A stretch of 11,415 nucleotides of DNA from an uncultured Eubacteriaceae bacterium (GCA_947565475.1 CANOGI010000050.1:1-11415); one strand, 5' to 3'. Positions 1-6,105 are shown, numbered from the stretch's first letter. Made by a program: numbers and translations. The notes: a model not told the origin generated them from the letters alone.

Positions 1-1839
1 ACTAATGAAACCGTTGATAAAGTGGATTATGACGCTGAAATTGAGGAGCTTTTGCGTCAGGATGCTGAGACGGAGATTAAAGATGTTGATTATGAGTACA
101 TAAATGATATTTCTGTATACGATACAATAAGGAATGATAAAGAGGATGTACTCGCGGAAATAGATAATGAGCTTAGCGGCGAGAGTCAAGAGGGAGAGGA
201 TAAAAAAGAAGAGGGGGTAAATATATTTTATGTTGCTTTAATAGGTATTTTGTCTGTACTTATAATTGCTGTTGTCATTTTGATTTTTATTATGAGTTCT
301 TTAGACATAAAAGGAAAGAAACACAAAGAAGTAAAAGAACCTGATGTAATTGATGTTTCTTCTTATAAATCAAATGAGGCGAATTATATTTATTTATCAC
401 AAAAAGGTAAGCTTGACGACGAAGAGTTTGAGTTGTCTAAAATGCTTGTTGATTCTAAGGCTACTTTGTTTTACTTTAAAAATAAGTTTGACATTCAGAA
501 ATATAATATTATTTTAAGCGATAATAACAACAATTTATACGGAATGGATTTATCGTTTATACAAAATATGTCTCAGGATACTGAAAACGAAAACGGTGAG
601 ACTATTTTACGTTTTGAGCCTCTCGCTCTTAACGCTAAAAGTGTAAAACTTTCCTTGTATAACGCCCAAAATGGTAAACGACTTGATTTTGAGTTTGATT
701 TTAACGGAGTTCTTGAGGAAACGCCTGTTAAATATATTTTTGACGAGAACGTCGAGTCGGGTAATTCTGACGTTAAATTAAATATTGACAACGCTGTTTT
801 TTCAAGCGCCGGTTCTACAATTAATTATACCATTAAGTCCTCAGGTAGTGGATTTTCCATTGTTCAGGATAGGGGAAAACACAGTGAGAGCGTAATTCTT
901 GAGGAAGGCGCAACAAATATTAAAAAGCTTAAAAAATATCCGTCTATGTATTCTTTTGATAACGGAAACACTATTCTTGGAAGAATGGATTTTGGAAGCA
1001 CGGAAAGCTTGAACAGCAAAATTTATTTTACTTTTGAGAATCTTTTTAAGAGTTATTCCGTAAACAGGGATATTAAGGTTCAAAGCCTCTATGGTAAATC
1101 TGATAAAGACCCTATTTCTTTTGATGTGGGGAATTATAGAGTTGTGCTTGAGGGAGTAGGCTCTTATAATGATAGGATTGTTCTTGTGATGCATGGCGAG
1201 GATAAAAATATAAAATATGACGCTGAAAATCCTAACGCTAACAGGGTTGAGGTACGTCTTGACGCTCAGCTGGTTTCTCAGACGGCTTCGGGAATGGAGA
1301 TAATATTGGACGGCTCAAGCCAATCAGCCGAGTATGGTACGGATATGTCTTTTATGATAAATGAGAGTAATAGAGATTTAATTTATAGTTTTGGCGCTAA
1401 CAATTTAATGGTAAGGGTTAATTCGGCTCTTATTAAAACTGACGACGTTAAATGTGAGTTTGATTTGAGAAAAGCTAAAACGGAAGATGATAAAGACAGG
1501 GTGAAAGCGTCTAACGATGTTATTGACACATTTAAAGGAAGACTTGCCTATAAGTCTGGTGAGAAAAGCATAGAGGCTGTTAATGGTTTTAGTGATAAAC
1601 TTATAAAAGAGGGAAGTATTTTATCGGAATATCAACCAGCTGAAATTACGGAAAGAGCCAAATATTCGGCGCAAATTATAAGTTCTGCTTTAATGGGCGA
1701 TAAGTTTTACGCTGTTGTTCAAGAGGTTTGGACTGGGGTAAATGTTCTTAAAGAAAATCATTTCTCAAGAACTCATAAAATTGTGGCTCAAAAAGGCGAC
1801 TATTTTTGGACTATTATAGAGGATAACGTTATAAAATAA
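1..1839 (+). CDS. Membrane-anchored protein of unknown function, 5'-truncated by the window
   Basis: The frame is open from the first base and ends at a TAA at 1837-1839, so the true start lies upstream. A GTG at 22 has no Shine-Dalgarno site before it and is unlikely to be the start. The visible part has about 70 acidic, probably cytoplasmic residues, then one strong hydrophobic segment (about bases 220-300), a Lys-rich stretch, and about 500 residues that should lie outside the membrane. The outer part is rich in Asn, Ser, Asp and Phe and alternates polar and hydrophobic residues, suggesting beta structure. The last roughly 100 residues (helical stretch, then a Val-Trp-rich strand region ending in WTIIEDN) resemble an NTF2-like fold, which is only an impression. 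I do not recognise the family. A single-pass type II topology with an outer sensor, scaffold or envelope role is inference. Confidence 0.8.
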   Translation, partial: TNETVDKVDYDAEIEELLRQDAETEIKDVDYEYINDISVYDTIRNDKEDVLAEIDNELSGESQEGEDKKEEGVNIFYVALIGILSVLIIAVVILIFIMSSLDIKGKKHKEVKEPDVIDVSSYKSNEANYIYLSQKGKLDDEEFELSKMLVDSKATLFYFKNKFDIQKYNIILSDNNNNLYGMDLSFIQNMSQDTENENGETILRFEPLALNAKSVKLSLYNAQNGKRLDFEFDFNGVLEETPVKYIFDENVESGNSDVKLNIDNAVFSSAGSTINYTIKSSGSGFSIVQDRGKHSESVILEEGATNIKKLKKYPSMYSFDNGNTILGRMDFGSTESLNSKIYFTFENLFKSYSVNRDIKVQSLYGKSDKDPISFDVGNYRVVLEGVGSYNDRIVLVMHGEDKNIKYDAENPNANRVEVRLDAQLVSQTASGMEIILDGSSQSAEYGTDMSFMINESNRDLIYSFGANNLMVRVNSALIKTDDVKCEFDLRKAKTEDDKDRVKASNDVIDTFKGRLAYKSGEKSIEAVNGFSDKLIKEGSILSEYQPAEITERAKYSAQIISSALMGDKFYAVVQEVWTGVNVLKENHFSRTHKIVAQKGDYFWTIIEDNVIK

Positions 1840-1880
1840 ATTGTTGTATTAATTTTTAAATAAACTTGAGTTCGATAAAA

Positions 1881-1914
1881 GTTATGTATTTTAGATTATT
1901 TTTAAATACATAAC
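1881..1914. repeat. Perfect 11-bp inverted repeat, possible weak terminator
   Basis: GTTATGTATTT (1881-1891) is exactly complementary to AAATACATAAC (1904-1914) around a 12-base loop, 41 bases after the stop of the upstream gene. The stem is AT-rich and no T-run follows it, so a terminator role is uncertain. It could instead be a 3' end stabiliser or a protein site. Confidence 0.4.
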
Positions 1915-1973
1915 AAATATAAAAGGGAAAGCGACGCTATAGAAAAATTAAACGCTTTTAACTGAAACTGATA

Positions 1974-2086
1974 GGGGAAGTCCCCTGCTTTTTAAGCGGG
2001 GGGACTTCCTCTTGTATTCAGGGTGAGTGCAAGCTCACCATGAATACAAAGGCGAGTACTTCCGCTGTTGGTTACGAGAATTTTTG
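1974..2086 (+). repeat. Dispersed multi-hairpin element, copy 1
   Basis: This 113-bp stretch aligns without gaps to 10652-10764 on the same strand; 98 positions match by eye, and 79 of 85 in the part after 2002. Hairpin 1 pairs GGAAGTCCCC (1976-1985) with GGGGACTTCC (2000-2009) and caps with GCTT/AAGC (1987-1990/1994-1997). Hairpin 2 pairs TTGTATTCA (2012-2020) with TGAATACAA (2041-2049), then GGTGAG with CTCACC, one G/A mismatch between them, loop TGCAAG. A small hairpin 3 spans 2052-2065. The conserved tail CTGTTGGTTAYGAGAATTTTTG follows (2066-2086). No coding capacity is apparent. It lies in the 3' region of the preceding gene. It could be a palindrome-associated mobile element (for example a remnant of IS200/IS605-type ends) or a structured RNA; the sequence alone does not decide. 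The strand given is that of the shared orientation. Confidence 0.8.
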
Positions 2087-2107
2087 TTATACAAAAATTC
2101 GAGTAGT
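2071..2107 (+). other. Fourth hairpin at the end of repeat copy 1
   Basis: GAATTTTTGT (2078-2087) pairs perfectly with ACAAAAATTC (2091-2100) around a TAT loop. Below it, G2076-A2077 faces G2101-A2102, which fits a tandem G-A mismatch in a CGAG context, and 2073-2075 pairs with 2103-2105, with wobble pairs extending to 2071 and 2107. Only the left arm is present in copy 2. No T-run follows, so it does not look like a standard terminator. Confidence 0.55.
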
Positions 2108-2123
2108 CTTAAATGTTAAAATG

Positions 2124-2140
2124 CGTTGCTTGCCGCAACG
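2124..2140. promoter_or_regulatory. Palindrome over the -35 region, candidate operator
   Basis: CGTTGC (2124-2129) and GCAACG (2135-2140) form a perfect 6-bp inverted repeat with a 5-base centre. The presumed -35 hexamer (2130-2135) sits in the centre, so a bound repressor would block RNA polymerase. Autoregulation by the XRE-type protein encoded just downstream is the natural guess, but no family-specific operator was recognised. Confidence 0.4.
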
Positions 2141-2158
2141 GGTAATTCTTTATATAAT
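2130..2158 (+). promoter_or_regulatory. Candidate promoter of the XRE-family gene
   Basis: TTGCCG (2130-2135, four of six consensus bases) is followed after 17 bases by a perfect TATAAT (2153-2158). Transcription would begin near 2165, leaving a short leader with a strong ribosome site at 2178-2184. The upstream TTG codon at 2158 overlaps the -10 box and so cannot be used from this promoter. Confidence 0.55.
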
Positions 2159-2177
2159 TGTGGCAGGGACTAAAAGG

Positions 2178-2184
2178 AAGGAGG
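2178..2184 (+). promoter_or_regulatory. Strong Shine-Dalgarno site without a canonical start codon after it
   Basis: AAGGAGG is close to ideal. The in-frame codons after it are TTA, TCT, CTA, ATA, CTA, AAC, so no ATG, GTG or TTG lies within normal reach. ATA at 2194 is 9 bases away and CTA at 2191 is 6 bases away. The site shows where translation should begin and makes a start at 2158 unlikely. Confidence 0.7.
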
Positions 2185-2193
2185 TTATCTCTA

Positions 2194-2703
2194 ATACTAA
2201 ACGAAAATATTAAAGCAATCAGAAAATCAAAAGGACTTTCTCAACAAGAGCTTGCTATCAAGCTGAATGTGGTGCGACAAACAATTTCTAAATGGGAGCA
2301 AGGATTGTCAGTCCCCGATTCTGATATGTTGGTTTCCATATCGGAAGTGTTTGAAACATCCGTAAGCACATTGCTTGGAGAAACTGTTATTGAAACGGAG
2401 GTTGATAACTTAAAAGCGATTTCCGAAAAATTAGAGGTCGTAAATTTGCAACTGGCACAAAGGAAAACTACGGGAAGAAAAATTCTCCATTGGTTACTTA
2501 TATTATTGTGCACGGTCATAGTAATAATTTCTGCGGTTCTAATAGCAGTAAATAGTCCTTACTTGGGTTGGAATTATAGTGATCCTGAAACAGCCGTTTT
2601 CGGAGCAGTTTTTCACGTATTTGAATGGCTGTTTGTTAGGTTATCACCTATTATTTTTATCGGGTTAATCTTTGGAATTTTCTTAACACGGAAGAAAATA
2701 TAA
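2194..2703 (+). CDS. Membrane-anchored XRE-family transcriptional regulator, non-canonical or damaged start
   Basis: Counting from the ATA at 2194 (169 residues), residues 2-62 form a Cro/C1-type helix-turn-helix: an LNENIKAIRKSKGLSQ opening, the recognition segment NVVRQTISKWEQG, then the SVPDSDMLVSISEVF helix. A short helical linker (about 68-92) follows, then two hydrophobic segments (about 98-119 and 146-164) with a Lys/Arg-rich C-terminus. This suggests a DNA-binding domain tethered to the membrane, a known variant in Firmicutes. The frame is open back to 2158 (TTG), giving 181 residues, but that codon overlaps the -10 box and lacks a ribosome site. Family members, as I recall them, begin right at this (M)ILNEN position. 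The gene therefore either uses a rare ATA/CTA start or has lost its start codon and is decaying. No partner gene follows; a terminator lies downstream. Its base composition looks less AT-rich than its neighbours, which suggests transfer. Confidence 0.75.
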   Translation: MLNENIKAIRKSKGLSQQELAIKLNVVRQTISKWEQGLSVPDSDMLVSISEVFETSVSTLLGETVIETEVDNLKAISEKLEVVNLQLAQRKTTGRKILHWLLILLCTVIVIISAVLIAVNSPYLGWNYSDPETAVFGAVFHVFEWLFVRLSPIIFIGLIFGIFLTRKKI

Positions 2704-2756
2704 ATCTAATTTGTTTTTGGGGCACAGCTCAGATTTTAAAATTACAGCTTATTTAG

Positions 2757-2836
2757 TAAATAGCAAAGGCAGCCAAGCTATTTAACGGCAAGTAAATGGG
2801 TTATACCTATTATCGACAGTCCCTGTTGCCTTTGCT
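2757..2836. other. Structured noncoding stretch with two mutually exclusive inverted repeats
   Basis: Between the regulator gene and the terminator, AGCAAAGGCA (2762-2771) is exactly complementary to TGCCTTTGCT (2827-2836), 55 bases apart. TAAATAGC (2757-2764) is exactly complementary to GCTATTTA (2777-2784). The two share bases 2762-2764, so they cannot form together. The rest of 2704-2945 shows no gene that I can support. It may be a structured RNA, or the end of the inserted patch that carries the regulator. Confidence 0.4.
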
Positions 2837-2945
2837 GGTGTGTAATCAAGGGGCGGAAGTCTCCATTAACTATTTGACTTATGAGAAGAAGTTAAGGTTA
2901 TTGTTTTTTTAAGAAACGTGGATTTATATTAAGTAACTTAAAAAT

Positions 2946-2988
2946 GACAAAAGAGGCGAAAATAAACTTTATCTCGCCTCTTTTTGTC
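2946..2988. terminator. Bidirectional intrinsic terminator
   Basis: AAAAGAGGCGA (2949-2959) pairs with TCGCCTCTTTT (2974-2984) around a 14-base loop. A T-run ends the stem on the plus strand and an equivalent T-run exists on the minus strand. It sits between convergent genes, the regulator on the plus strand and the ABC-F gene on the minus strand, and can end both transcripts. Confidence 0.8.
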
Positions 2989-3028
2989 TATTTAAGTTGT
3001 TTAAGTCATATACTGTTATAAAGTGTCG

Positions 3029-3063
3029 TAATTCGTATTTTTATGAAATAAAAATACGAATTA
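3029..3063. repeat. Perfect 16-bp inverted repeat downstream of the ABC-F gene
   Basis: TAATTCGTATTTTTAT (3029-3044) is exactly mirrored by 3048-3063 around a GAA loop. It begins 25 bases after the ABC-F stop on the minus strand. The stem is mostly A-T and has no clear T-run outside it, so it may be a first, weak terminator or an RNA 3' end stabiliser. A protein-binding palindrome is also possible. Confidence 0.55.
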
Positions 3064-3088
3064 TATTTAAATTCTAGTGGCTTAGTTT

Positions 3089-4996
3089 TTACTCAGAAGT
3101 TAAATTTTCCCACTCGGAGTATATTTGAAGCAATTTTTCCTCAAGATTGTTTTTTTCCTCGCAGATTTCTCTTGATTTTTGAGCGTTTGTATATACATCT
3201 TCTTTTTCTAAAAGTTTGTCAAGAAGTAAAATTTTTTCCTCTGTTTCTTCTATTTGCTTTTCTGCCTTTTTTATGAGATTTTCTTTTTTTCTTTTTAAGG
3301 CTGTTTCCTCTTTTTGTTTTTGCCAATCAGATTTTCCGGATGATGATAAATTTTTCTCAAGAAAGGAAGATGGAGCGGGCGTTTCTTTTATTAATGTTTT
3401 TTTCTCCATATAATAATCGTAATTACCATTATAAATTACAGCTTTACATGGCGTCAAATCTATTATTTTTTCAGCTGTATTGTTTATAAAATAACGGTCG
3501 TGGGAAATATAAAGACAAGTTCCCTCATAGTTTCTTAATGCCTCCTCAAGAATTTCTTTTGAGTTTATGTCAAGATGATTTGTGGGTTCGTCCAGAATAA
3601 GAAAATTAGCGTTTGAGAGCATTATTTTGGCGAGAGCAACACGGCCTTTTTCTCCTCCGCTTAACGAGGAAATATCTTTGAAAACATCGTCTCCGGTAAA
3701 TACGAAAGCCGCAAGAGTATTTCGTATCTCAAAATTTGTAAGCTTTGGAAACGAGTCGGAAATTTCATTAAAGATAGTTTTTTCCATACTTATTCCTTGA
3801 TGTTCCTGATCATAATAACCTATGTTAATATTAGCGCCTAATTTTATTTCTCCTGATGTTTTTTCCACTTTGTTTAATATCATTTTGATTAATGTTGTTT
3901 TTCCAACTCCATTAGGACCTATTAAAGCGACTTTCTCCCCTTTTTTTATTTCAAATGAGATGTTTTTAAAAAGATTTTTGTCATCAAAGTCTTTTTTTAG
4001 ATCTATTATTGAAAGAACATCATAACCACTTTCTATTTTTGGTTTTAAAGTTATTTTTATTTTATCAGGAAGATTTTCAGGCTTGTCAATAAGTTCCATT
4101 TTATTTAACGCCTTTTCACGGCTTTCTGCTCGTTTTATTGATTTCTCTCTGTTAAATGAGCGAAGCTTCTTTATTACTTCCTCTTGACGTTTTATTTCTT
4201 TTTGCTGGGTTATATAATGATTTAACTCAATTTGACGGTTTATCGCTTTTTTTTCAGCGTAAAAACTATAATTTCCATTATACATCGTGGATTTTTTATT
4301 TTCAATCTCAATTATTTTTGTTGTCGTTTTATTAATGAAATATCGGTCGTGAGAAATTATTATTACGCAGTTTTTATAATTTTTTAAAAAATCCTCAAGC
4401 CATTTTATTGACTCTATATCAAGATGATTTGTCGGTTCATCAAGTAAAAGTATGTCCGGAGAGGAAAGGAGCAGTTTCCCGAGAGCTATTCGAGTTTTTT
4501 GCCCTCCGGATAAATGGGTTATTGGGGTTTCCGACTCATTTTCCGTAAAACCCAGTCCCTTTATTACTCCCCTTATTCTGCTTTTATACTCATATCCATT
4601 TTTTTCCTCAAGTTCTGAAGAAAGCAGGGAATATCTTTTCATTAATGAATCGAGCTCAGAGTTTTCCGAGTCGCCCATTTTATGTTCTATTTCCGACATT
4701 TCTTTTTCTATTGAAATAATGTTATCAAATACTGTTAAAAGCTCATCATAAATTGTTTTATCGCTGTCAATCTGTAAATCTTGTGAGAAGTATCCTATTT
4801 GTACACCTTTAGGAAAAGAGACAGTTCCCTCGTCACAGGAAATTTCAGATGTTATTATTTTAAAAAGTGTCGATTTTCCAGCGCCGTTTACTCCGACTAT
4901 CGCGACTTTTTCTTGTTCATTTATTGTAAAACTGATATTTTCTAAGATAATATCAGTGCCATAAGATTTTTTAATATTGCTACAAGACAGTATCAT
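3089..4996 (-). CDS. ABC-F family ATPase (YdiF/Uup-like, ribosome-associated)
   Basis: This 635-residue soluble protein has two tandem ABC ATPase domains and no membrane segments, the hallmark of ABC-F proteins. These act on the ribosomal E site as translation factors or antibiotic-protection proteins. Domain 1: Walker A GVNGAGKST (35-43), signature LSGGQ (162-166), Walker B ILLLDEP (182-188), switch His216. The charged inter-domain linker (about 235-325) would reach toward the P-site tRNA. Domain 2: Walker A GPNGVGKTT (360-368), signature LSGGE (445-449), Walker B FLILDEP (465-471), switch His499. A Lys/Glu-rich coiled coil (about 555-632) ends the protein, as in YdiF and Uup. All catalytic motifs are intact. 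The ATG has GGAGG at 5003-5007, six bases away. The gene is monocistronic and ends toward the bidirectional terminator. Length and C-terminal coiled coil favour a housekeeping YdiF-like factor over a resistance protein, but sequence alone does not settle this. Confidence 0.93.
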   Translation of the reverse strand: MILSCSNIKKSYGTDIILENISFTINEQEKVAIVGVNGAGKSTLFKIITSEISCDEGTVSFPKGVQIGYFSQDLQIDSDKTIYDELLTVFDNIISIEKEMSEIEHKMGDSENSELDSLMKRYSLLSSELEEKNGYEYKSRIRGVIKGLGFTENESETPITHLSGGQKTRIALGKLLLSSPDILLLDEPTNHLDIESIKWLEDFLKNYKNCVIIISHDRYFINKTTTKIIEIENKKSTMYNGNYSFYAEKKAINRQIELNHYITQQKEIKRQEEVIKKLRSFNREKSIKRAESREKALNKMELIDKPENLPDKIKITLKPKIESGYDVLSIIDLKKDFDDKNLFKNISFEIKKGEKVALIGPNGVGKTTLIKMILNKVEKTSGEIKLGANINIGYYDQEHQGISMEKTIFNEISDSFPKLTNFEIRNTLAAFVFTGDDVFKDISSLSGGEKGRVALAKIMLSNANFLILDEPTNHLDINSKEILEEALRNYEGTCLYISHDRYFINNTAEKIIDLTPCKAVIYNGNYDYYMEKKTLIKETPAPSSFLEKNLSSSGKSDWQKQKEETALKRKKENLIKKAEKQIEETEEKILLLDKLLEKEDVYTNAQKSREICEEKNNLEEKLLQIYSEWENLTSE

Positions 4997-5121
4997 TTTA
5001 AACCTCCGTAGAAATTTTAATCCGCGTTTTATTTATTTGATTTATAAGTTTTTATATATTTTCACATAAAAAGCGAAAGTTTTGACATAGATTAAAAATA
5101 TTGTTTTATATTGAATTACGG

Positions 5122-5148
5122 TATTTTACCACATGATATATTTTACCA
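5122..5148. repeat. Direct repeat TATTTTACCA in the divergent intergenic region
   Basis: The same 10 bases occur at 5122-5131 and 5139-5148, 17 bases apart. They lie between the ABC-F start and the rex promoter, where a regulator could act. On the minus strand each copy reads TGGTAAAATA, and one could supply a TAAAAT-type -10 for the ABC-F gene, though no good -35 goes with it. Confidence 0.35.
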
Positions 5149-5177
5149 AAAAAGGTTTAAGTTTAAAATAGGAAAGA

Positions 5178-5207
5178 TTGACAAAAATTAAATAATAATG
5201 GTATACT
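5178..5207 (+). promoter_or_regulatory. Promoter of rex
   Basis: A perfect TTGACA (5178-5183) is followed after 18 bases by TATACT (5202-5207), preceded by TGG as an extended -10 element. The start site would be near 5214, giving rex a leader of about 195 nt. No match to the usual clostridial Rex operator (TTGTTAA-N4-TTAACAA) was seen nearby, so autoregulation is not supported. Confidence 0.75.
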
Positions 5208-5234
5208 TTTATTACATTATGTCAAGATAATTTA

Positions 5235-5378
5235 GGAAATACCGATTAATTTTTATGTGTTACCTTTACAGTTGTTTTATTTTACAGATATTTGAGAGAT
5301 TTTTTAATATGAAACAATAAATAATAAGAGTTCAATAATAATTTATACTTAAAAGAGATTCAATTAATCGGAGCTTCC
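5235..5378 (+). other. Long-range pairing in the rex leader
   Basis: CCGATTAATT (5242-5251) is exactly complementary to AATTAATCGG (5362-5371). Outside it, GGAA (5235-5238) can pair with TTCC (5375-5378) across a symmetrical three-base internal loop. The helix would enclose about 110 AT-rich bases and end about 13 bases before the AAAGGA ribosome site, so it might affect translation of rex. In AT-rich DNA this could also be chance. No known riboswitch was recognised. Confidence 0.3.
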
Positions 5379-5409
5379 CTTATAAAAACAAAAAGGAATG
5401 ATTTTATAT

Positions 5410-6054
5410 ATGGAGAAAAAAATATCATTAGCGGTTATAAAACGATTACCAAGGTATTACAGATATTTGGGCGATTTGCTTGATAATGGTATTACAAGAA
5501 TTTCATCTAAAGATTTAAGTAAAAGAATGAATGTAACGGCGTCTCAAATAAGGCAAGACCTAAATAATTTTGGTTGCTTTGGGCAGCAGGGATACGGTTA
5601 TAACGTTGAGCTTCTTTATGAGGAGATAAAGAAAATCCTCGGAATAGACAAACAATATAATTTAGTCATCATCGGCGCGGGAAATATAGGACAGGCTCTT
5701 GTTAATTATGTGAATTTTCAAAAAAGAGGGTTTAATTTTATCGCTATGTTTGACATAAACCCCAGACTTATTGGAATGACAATAAGGGGAATTGAGATTT
5801 ATGATATTGATACTTTAGAAGATTTTCTTAAAAGCCATGATGTGGATATTGTTGTTTTAACGCTTCCCAAAAATAATGCCGTTAAAGTCTCTAAAATAAT
5901 AATTGACTGTGGAATAAAGGGAATATGGAATTTTTCTCATATTGATCTTAAAACGCCACCAAACGTTGTTGTTGAAAACATTCACCTTACCGACAGCATG
6001 ATGACGCTTTCATATAAGCTTAACAATAAGGATTATATTATAGATGAAGAGTGA
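5410..6054 (+). CDS. rex: Redox-sensing transcriptional repressor Rex
   Basis: Rex senses the NADH/NAD+ ratio and represses fermentation and anaerobic respiration genes in Gram-positive bacteria; NADH releases it from DNA. The 214-residue product matches the family length. Residues 1-78 hold the winged helix with the family-typical RRLPRYYRYL-like opening (KRLPRYYRYLGDLL), TASQIRQDL (43-51) as the DNA-reading part, and FGQQGYGYNVE (57-67). The Rossmann domain begins with VIIGAGNIGQAL (86-97), whose GxGxxG binds the nucleotide, and the LPKNNAVKV and GIWNFS stretches follow. The C-terminal helix swaps between subunits in known structures. An in-frame ATG at 5398 directly abuts the AAAGGA site and adds MILY, so I prefer 5410, 12 bases from that site, which also matches the usual family N-terminus. 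The gene stands alone behind its own promoter. Confidence 0.93.
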   Translation: MEKKISLAVIKRLPRYYRYLGDLLDNGITRISSKDLSKRMNVTASQIRQDLNNFGCFGQQGYGYNVELLYEEIKKILGIDKQYNLVIIGAGNIGQALVNYVNFQKRGFNFIAMFDINPRLIGMTIRGIEIYDIDTLEDFLKSHDVDIVVLTLPKNNAVKVSKIIIDCGIKGIWNFSHIDLKTPPNVVVENIHLTDSMMTLSYKLNNKDYIIDEE

Positions 6055-6085
6055 GGAATTAAGAGTAAAATATCAAAATAATTTA

Positions 6086-6105
6086 AAAGCTGACAGCTTT
6101 GTTTT
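6086..6105 (+). terminator. Possible weak terminator after rex
   Basis: AAAGCT (6086-6091) pairs with AGCTTT (6095-6100) around a GAC loop, followed by GTTTT. It is 31 bases after the rex stop. The stem is short, so termination may be incomplete. Confidence 0.4.

Noticed and set aside
573..1194. Minus-strand open frames inside the first gene
   Set aside because: They lack ribosome sites, overlap a convincing plus-strand coding frame and have no recognisable protein features.
1974..2107. CRISPR array or tracrRNA
   Set aside because: There is no regularly spaced repeat series and no cas gene; the two copies are 8.7 kb apart.
2158..2193. N-terminal extension of the XRE regulator starting at TTG 2158
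   Set aside because: The codon overlaps the -10 box of the likely promoter, has no ribosome site, and the extension would be translated across the real Shine-Dalgarno sequence.
2855..2880. Possible third fragment of the repeat element (GGAAGTCTCC followed by GACTT)
   Set aside because: Only about ten bases match, the spacing to the complementary part differs from both true copies (22 versus 28), and nothing of hairpin 2 or the conserved tail follows.
3089..4996. ABC-F gene as an antibiotic-resistance determinant
   Set aside because: Length and the C-terminal coiled coil fit housekeeping YdiF/Uup-like factors, and no recognisable resistance-type leader peptide was seen upstream.
5398..5409. 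Upstream ATG of rex adding four residues
   Set aside because: It directly abuts the AAAGGA site, leaving no spacing for initiation, and the family N-terminus fits the ATG at 5410.
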